A stretch of 64,000 nt of DNA from Sphingobium sp. 15-1 (lineage in GTDB: Bacteria > Pseudomonadota > Alphaproteobacteria > Sphingomonadales > Sphingomonadaceae). Shown here piece by piece: positions 60,781 through 64,000 of this stretch; position 1 is the stretch's first letter; every line of letters begins with the position of its first letter. The notes beneath the pieces are model-generated. The model was not told where the DNA came from, made no database searches, and worked only from the letters and a program-made list of their open reading frames with translations. The stretch is from NCBI RefSeq assembly GCF_013375535.1, contig NZ_JABXJG010000002.1, positions 992,001 to 1,056,000 of the forward strand, written 5' to 3'. Position numbers and translations under genes: made by a program.

Positions 60781-61220
60781 TGGCTATGATATTATTTTGA
60801 GGATGGATGGTAGGGGAAATAGAGCGCCAAGCGACTAATCCGCCGGTAAGCCTATGCCATAATAAATCGGCGACCGCCAGTCTCTGAATGATGGTGATCA
60901 GGCACAGGAAGAGGAAGGTGCATATGGATTGTGTGCGAGTAAAAGGACCGCTTCAACGCGGTGGGCGATGGTGTCCCAACACGTTCTCTAATCGCCTTGG
61001 TCAAGTGCTGATCTCTCAGCGATCCATCCTGCGTGCCGGGCTCTTGGGTTCTCTCCGCGGTCACCGCGTCGGGTGCCGCACGTTTGCGTTCCAGGTCGGG
61101 TGGATCGAAGTGGTGTGCGCGGTCATTGCCGCTAACCTGGGAGCGATCTCACCCTCGCCGCGCGTCCCGGCTGGACGCATTCCGTTGTGCTGATGATCAG
61201 TGTCGTTTCAGTTGCGAGAT
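60781..61220. other. Gene-free stretch between the replication module and IS110
   Basis: About 440 bp. Short open frames on both strands have no ribosome site or recognisable product. The right part probably includes the end of the IS110 element; its exact border cannot be set. Confidence 0.45.
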
Positions 61221-62252
61221 CTATGCCATCGCCGGCTCCCGGAAGGGCGTGTTAGTGCGCCACATCGCATGCAATGTTACAGCAAGTTTCCGCGCCAGAG
61301 CCACCTTGGCTTTCCGGGGTCCTGTTCTTTCGGCGATAGCTTTGGCCCAGCTGCGTAGGCGTGGGCCACCAAGGTCCCGACAGACGATCGCATTCGCCGC
61401 CTCGAACAGGCATTTCCGCGTGAACCCATCCCCGCGTTTCGAGATGCGACCGTTCCGGCTAATCTCGCCAGACTCGTAGCGCCTTGGCGTCAGCCCGAGG
61501 TAGGCACCGGCGCCGGACGACCGTCGGAACCGGGCGGCATCATCGAAGGCTGCTACTACGGACATCGCTGTGATCGGTCCTACACCGGGGGCGGTCATTA
61601 ACAATCTGACCGTCGCATGCCGCTTGGCGATCGCCCTGATCCGCTTGTCGAGTGTTGCTATGTGAGACAGAATGTCGCGGCGAGCCTGTATCAGCGTTTT
61701 AAAAATCGGGATGAGTTCTGGGGCAACCAGCAGTTCCTTGGCGATGATTTCGTCGGCCCGACGCTTGAATCCACCGACACGCTTGCCAAACATAACACCA
61801 AAGGTCTTCAAAAGCCCCCGGACCTCGTTCTCCAGCCGAACCCGCATGCCGACGAACGCTTCCCGGGCTGTCAGCATCGCCCGATTGACGTAGGCGTCGT
61901 GGCTCTTGATCTGCACAGCCTTGAACCAGCCGGTCCGTACGATCTGGGCCAGACCACGGGCATCATGACGATCGGTCTTGTTGGGCATCATTTTCAACAC
62001 ACCGTTGGCATGGCGCGCGTCCAGACAGATGATCGGCACCTCTCGCGCCACCAATTCGTTCCAAAGCCAGACAGCCAGAGGGCCAGTTTCCATGCCGACC
62101 CGCTCAAGGCCATCTGATCGCTCCGCGAGCCAATTGGCAATCGCCTCCGGGCAGGTCGGCACCTTGGCCTCCGCCAGCATCGCGCCGTCCTGGTCCACCA
62201 TGCAAATCGCCGTCTGATCCTGCGACACATCCAGAGCTGCAAACACCGCCAT
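61221..62252 (-). CDS. IS110-family transposase
   Basis: 343 residues: N-terminal RuvC-like DEDD domain (VFAALDVSQDQTAICMVD; MNKTDRHDARGLAQI-type motif as MPNKTDRHDARGLAQIV) and C-terminal transposase_20 domain (LMTAPGVGPITAMSVVAAF; GAYLGLTPRRYESGEISRNG). It is intact. IS110 elements use no terminal inverted repeats and are guided by a noncoding bridge RNA, probably from the flanking sequence. ATG 62252 after AAGGAGGATGCA. Confidence 0.93.
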   Translation of the reverse strand: MAVFAALDVSQDQTAICMVDQDGAMLAEAKVPTCPEAIANWLAERSDGLERVGMETGPLAVWLWNELVAREVPIICLDARHANGVLKMMPNKTDRHDARGLAQIVRTGWFKAVQIKSHDAYVNRAMLTAREAFVGMRVRLENEVRGLLKTFGVMFGKRVGGFKRRADEIIAKELLVAPELIPIFKTLIQARRDILSHIATLDKRIRAIAKRHATVRLLMTAPGVGPITAMSVVAAFDDAARFRRSSGAGAYLGLTPRRYESGEISRNGRISKRGDGFTRKCLFEAANAIVCRDLGGPRLRSWAKAIAERTGPRKAKVALARKLAVTLHAMWRTNTPFREPAMA

Positions 62253-62345
62253 TGCATCCTCCTTGTTCAAAGCTTCGGCATAAAGTGTCGAAGCGGAAGT
62301 CCCATTCTGCATCAGTTGTTGAGATATGGGGCGTGGCGATTACGC

Positions 62346-63745
62346 TAAGTGGTGTAGCTTCGCCGGCGTAGCCATGGCGATCTCCGGCTAGAGCCGGGTT
62401 GATCATGCTGCCATGGGTGGCAGCGTGACGAGCGGATCATCGCTGATTTGGGCGACGCTTTCCAGTGTCATGTAACGGGAACGCTGGACCGCCCATTCAT
62501 CGTTCTGTTCCAGCAGGATAGCGCCTACGAGGCGGGTGATAGCCTCCTCGTTGGGGAAGATGCCGACCACCTCGGTGCGCCGCTTGATTTCGCCGTTGAG
62601 GCGTTCGAGCGGATTGGTTGAATGCAGCTTGGTACGGTGCTGGGGCGGGAATGACATGTAGGCCAGCACGTCCTGTTCGGCGTCGTCCATAAGCTTGGCC
62701 AGCTTGGGCACCGCCGGCCGGAGTTGATCAGCGACCTTGCGCCATTGGAGTTTGGCAGCCTCGGCGGTTTCTTGGGCATAGGCGGTGGCGATAAGCGCGG
62801 AGACGACCCGGTTTCGGCTCCGCCCGGCATGGGCAATGGCATTGCGGGCAAAATGCACCCGGCAGCGCTGCCAGGTGGCGTTGAAGACCCGGGACACGGC
62901 CGCCTTGATGCCTTCATGGGCATCGGAGATTACGAGTTTCACACCACGCAGACCTCGCCTCGCCAGATTGCGCAGGAAGTCGGTCCAGAAGGTTTCGGCC
63001 TCCGACGCGCCGATCGCCATGCCCAGCACCTCGCGGCGGCCATCGCTGTTCACGCCGACCGCGATGGTAACCGCCACGGAGACGATCCGCCCCGCCTGCC
63101 GCACCTTGAGGTAAGTGGCATCGACCCAGAGATAGGGCCAGTCGCCTTCAATGGGCCGATCGAGGAACGCCTTCACCCGCTGGTCGATCTCCTGGCACAG
63201 CCGGCTCACTTGGCTCTTGGAGATGCCGCTCATCCCCATCGCCTTGACCAGATCATCCACCGATCGGGTCGAGATGCCCTGAATATACGCCTCCTGGATC
63301 ACCGCGGTCAGCGCCTTCTCCGCCAGCCGGCGAGGCTCCAGGAAACCGGGAAAATAGCTGCCGGTGCGCAGCTTGGGGATGCGCAATTCGACCGTACCTG
63401 CGCGCGTCTCCCAATCCCGATCGCGGTAGCCATTGCGCTGCGCCTGCCGCTCCGCGCTCTTCTCGCCATAAGCGGCGCCGGTCAGCCCACCGACCTCCAG
63501 TTCCATCAGGCGCTGCGCGGCAAAGCCGATCATCTCACGCGGAAAATCGCTGTCGGCACTCTTTCCCAGCAGCGCCTGAACGTCCATCATCTCCTTGGTC
63601 ATCGGGATCTCCATGGCTTGAGTCTCGCAACCCAAATCTATCCGAGACCTCCGATGGCCACCCGCGAAACTGACCGGCCGCTACTGCGCTTGATCGATGA
63701 GCGCGCGTCCGGTCAGCTTCGCTACCCTCGAGCTACACTATCACC
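62346..63745 (-). mobile_element. IS256-family insertion sequence
   Basis: About 1.4 kb. Imperfect inverted repeats share GTGTAGCT (62352-62359 and, inverted, 63731-63738) with flanking GTAGC blocks, and enclose the transposase gene. Borders are approximate; I could not identify a target duplication. Confidence 0.65.
62403..63602 (-). CDS. IS256-family transposase (mutator type)
   Basis: 399 residues with the mutator-type DDE motifs: Asp in PYLWVDATYLK, Asp in KLVISDAHEGIKAA and Glu in STNPLERLNGEIKRR. Also the conserved RCRVHFARN segment. Complete. The chosen start is ATG 63602 (MTKEMMDVQ); upstream in-frame starts at 63614 and 63635 exist. Confidence 0.92.
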   Translation of the reverse strand: MTKEMMDVQALLGKSADSDFPREMIGFAAQRLMELEVGGLTGAAYGEKSAERQAQRNGYRDRDWETRAGTVELRIPKLRTGSYFPGFLEPRRLAEKALTAVIQEAYIQGISTRSVDDLVKAMGMSGISKSQVSRLCQEIDQRVKAFLDRPIEGDWPYLWVDATYLKVRQAGRIVSVAVTIAVGVNSDGRREVLGMAIGASEAETFWTDFLRNLARRGLRGVKLVISDAHEGIKAAVSRVFNATWQRCRVHFARNAIAHAGRSRNRVVSALIATAYAQETAEAAKLQWRKVADQLRPAVPKLAKLMDDAEQDVLAYMSFPPQHRTKLHSTNPLERLNGEIKRRTEVVGIFPNEEAITRLVGAILLEQNDEWAVQRSRYMTLESVAQISDDPLVTLPPMAA

Positions 63746-63926
63746 TGGGACACGACCCGGTGGGCGAGCGAGGGAGAGCGTGTTTCGCCTGAGCACCGGG
63801 AGAAAAAAGAGCGATGCCGCATATTTGGGCTCCGAAGGCCCGCCAGGCACCGATAGGGGATTTTGGTATTCTGCTATGGCAACCGTTCCTTTTCCCTCTC
63901 AGCGAGCTCCTGGCGCTGCCTAATTT
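63746..63926. other. Gene-free stretch at the right edge
   Basis: About 180 bp between the IS256 border and a possible partial frame. Nothing recognisable. Confidence 0.4.
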
Positions 63927-64000
63927 TTGGGCATTTCGCCCGATGATGAGTGGTCTGCATATTGGCAGCGGGACCGCATCGCGTGGTGGAGCCAGCGGGT
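63927..64000 (+). CDS. Possible 5' end of a gene running off the window
   Basis: An open frame from TTG 63927, right after a TAA, reads LGISPDDEWSAYWQRDRIAW. The aromatic-rich, non-repetitive peptide looks coding, but only 24 codons are seen and there is no clear ribosome site. Confidence 0.2.
   Translation, partial: MGISPDDEWSAYWQRDRIAWWSQR

Noticed and set aside
60888..61193. A 101-codon plus-strand frame left of IS110
   Set aside because: No ribosome site, no family, and the composition changes within the frame; not supported as a gene.
62724..63923. A 399-codon plus-strand frame opposite the IS256 transposase
   Set aside because: The product has no domain, and the minus-strand frame has all DDE motifs.

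Overview
The window looks like part of a large secondary replicon (megaplasmid or chromid) of a sphingomonad (Sphingobium, Sphingomonas or Novosphingobium type alphaproteobacterium). The reasons are the high GC content, the dense GC-rich intergenic palindromes, a TonB-dependent receptor next to an aromatic catabolic cluster, and above all a parA-parB-repA cassette (55.2-59.2 kb) followed by an array of about 22-bp-spaced iterons (59.4-59.7 kb). No rRNA, tRNA or CRISPR was seen.

Region 1 (0-6.8 kb) is a periplasmic alcohol-oxidation cluster: a porin, a YVTN beta-propeller protein, a PedF-like cytochrome c, a XoxJ-like periplasmic binding protein, a PQQ-dependent alcohol dehydrogenase carrying the Asp-x-Asp signature of lanthanide-dependent enzymes, and a LuxR-type response regulator. 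Region 3 (21.5-28.0 kb) carries what looks like the other half of the same system, on the minus strand: an ExaC-type aldehyde dehydrogenase, its DUF779 companion, a FIST-domain (NosP-like) sensor and a NahK/ErcS'-like hybrid histidine kinase, plus a TetR regulator. In Pseudomonas aeruginosa the corresponding genes lie in one ethanol-oxidation locus. Here they flank Region 2 (7.0-21.2 kb), a complete type I secretion system (TolC, ABC transporter, HlyD) with its 2052-residue Bap-like adhesin, a YbaK-family deacylase and katG.

Region 4 (28.1-47.3 kb) is an aromatic catabolic island. Its core has the gene order of the 2-aminophenol meta-cleavage pathway, amnB-A-C-F-E-D, with a 25-codon overlapping ORF between F and E. 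In front are a TonB receptor, an amidohydrolase, an amidase, a DUF849 cleavage enzyme, an SDR, an intradiol (hydroxyquinol-type) dioxygenase, a quinone-reductase-like enzyme, a cupin and a VanA-like Rieske oxygenase. A near-perfect 14-bp palindrome (TRCAAWCGWTTGYA, LacI-type) recurs in front of most of these transcription units; no matching regulator gene is in the window. A following three-gene unit holds two unrecognised helical proteins and a second RidA-family protein.

Region 5 (47.6-55.0 kb) is accessory. A GH16 glycosidase has a stop codon apparently re-formed twice by nested insertions at the same TA (a 142-bp MITE-like element, then an IS630 element). A cytoplasmic subtilase with a ComEC-like metallo-beta-lactamase protein and a dGTPase follow; all three could belong to a defence module, though this is inference. 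Region 6 (55.1-60.8 kb) is the partition and replication module with candidate centromere palindromes, iterons and an HTH protein with a palindrome at its start. The right end (61.2-63.7 kb) holds IS110- and IS256-family elements.

Open questions are the inducer and substrate of the catabolic island, the identity of its LacI-type regulator, the function of the two unknown proteins at 45.6-46.8 kb, and whether the subtilase, MBL and dGTPase genes act together.
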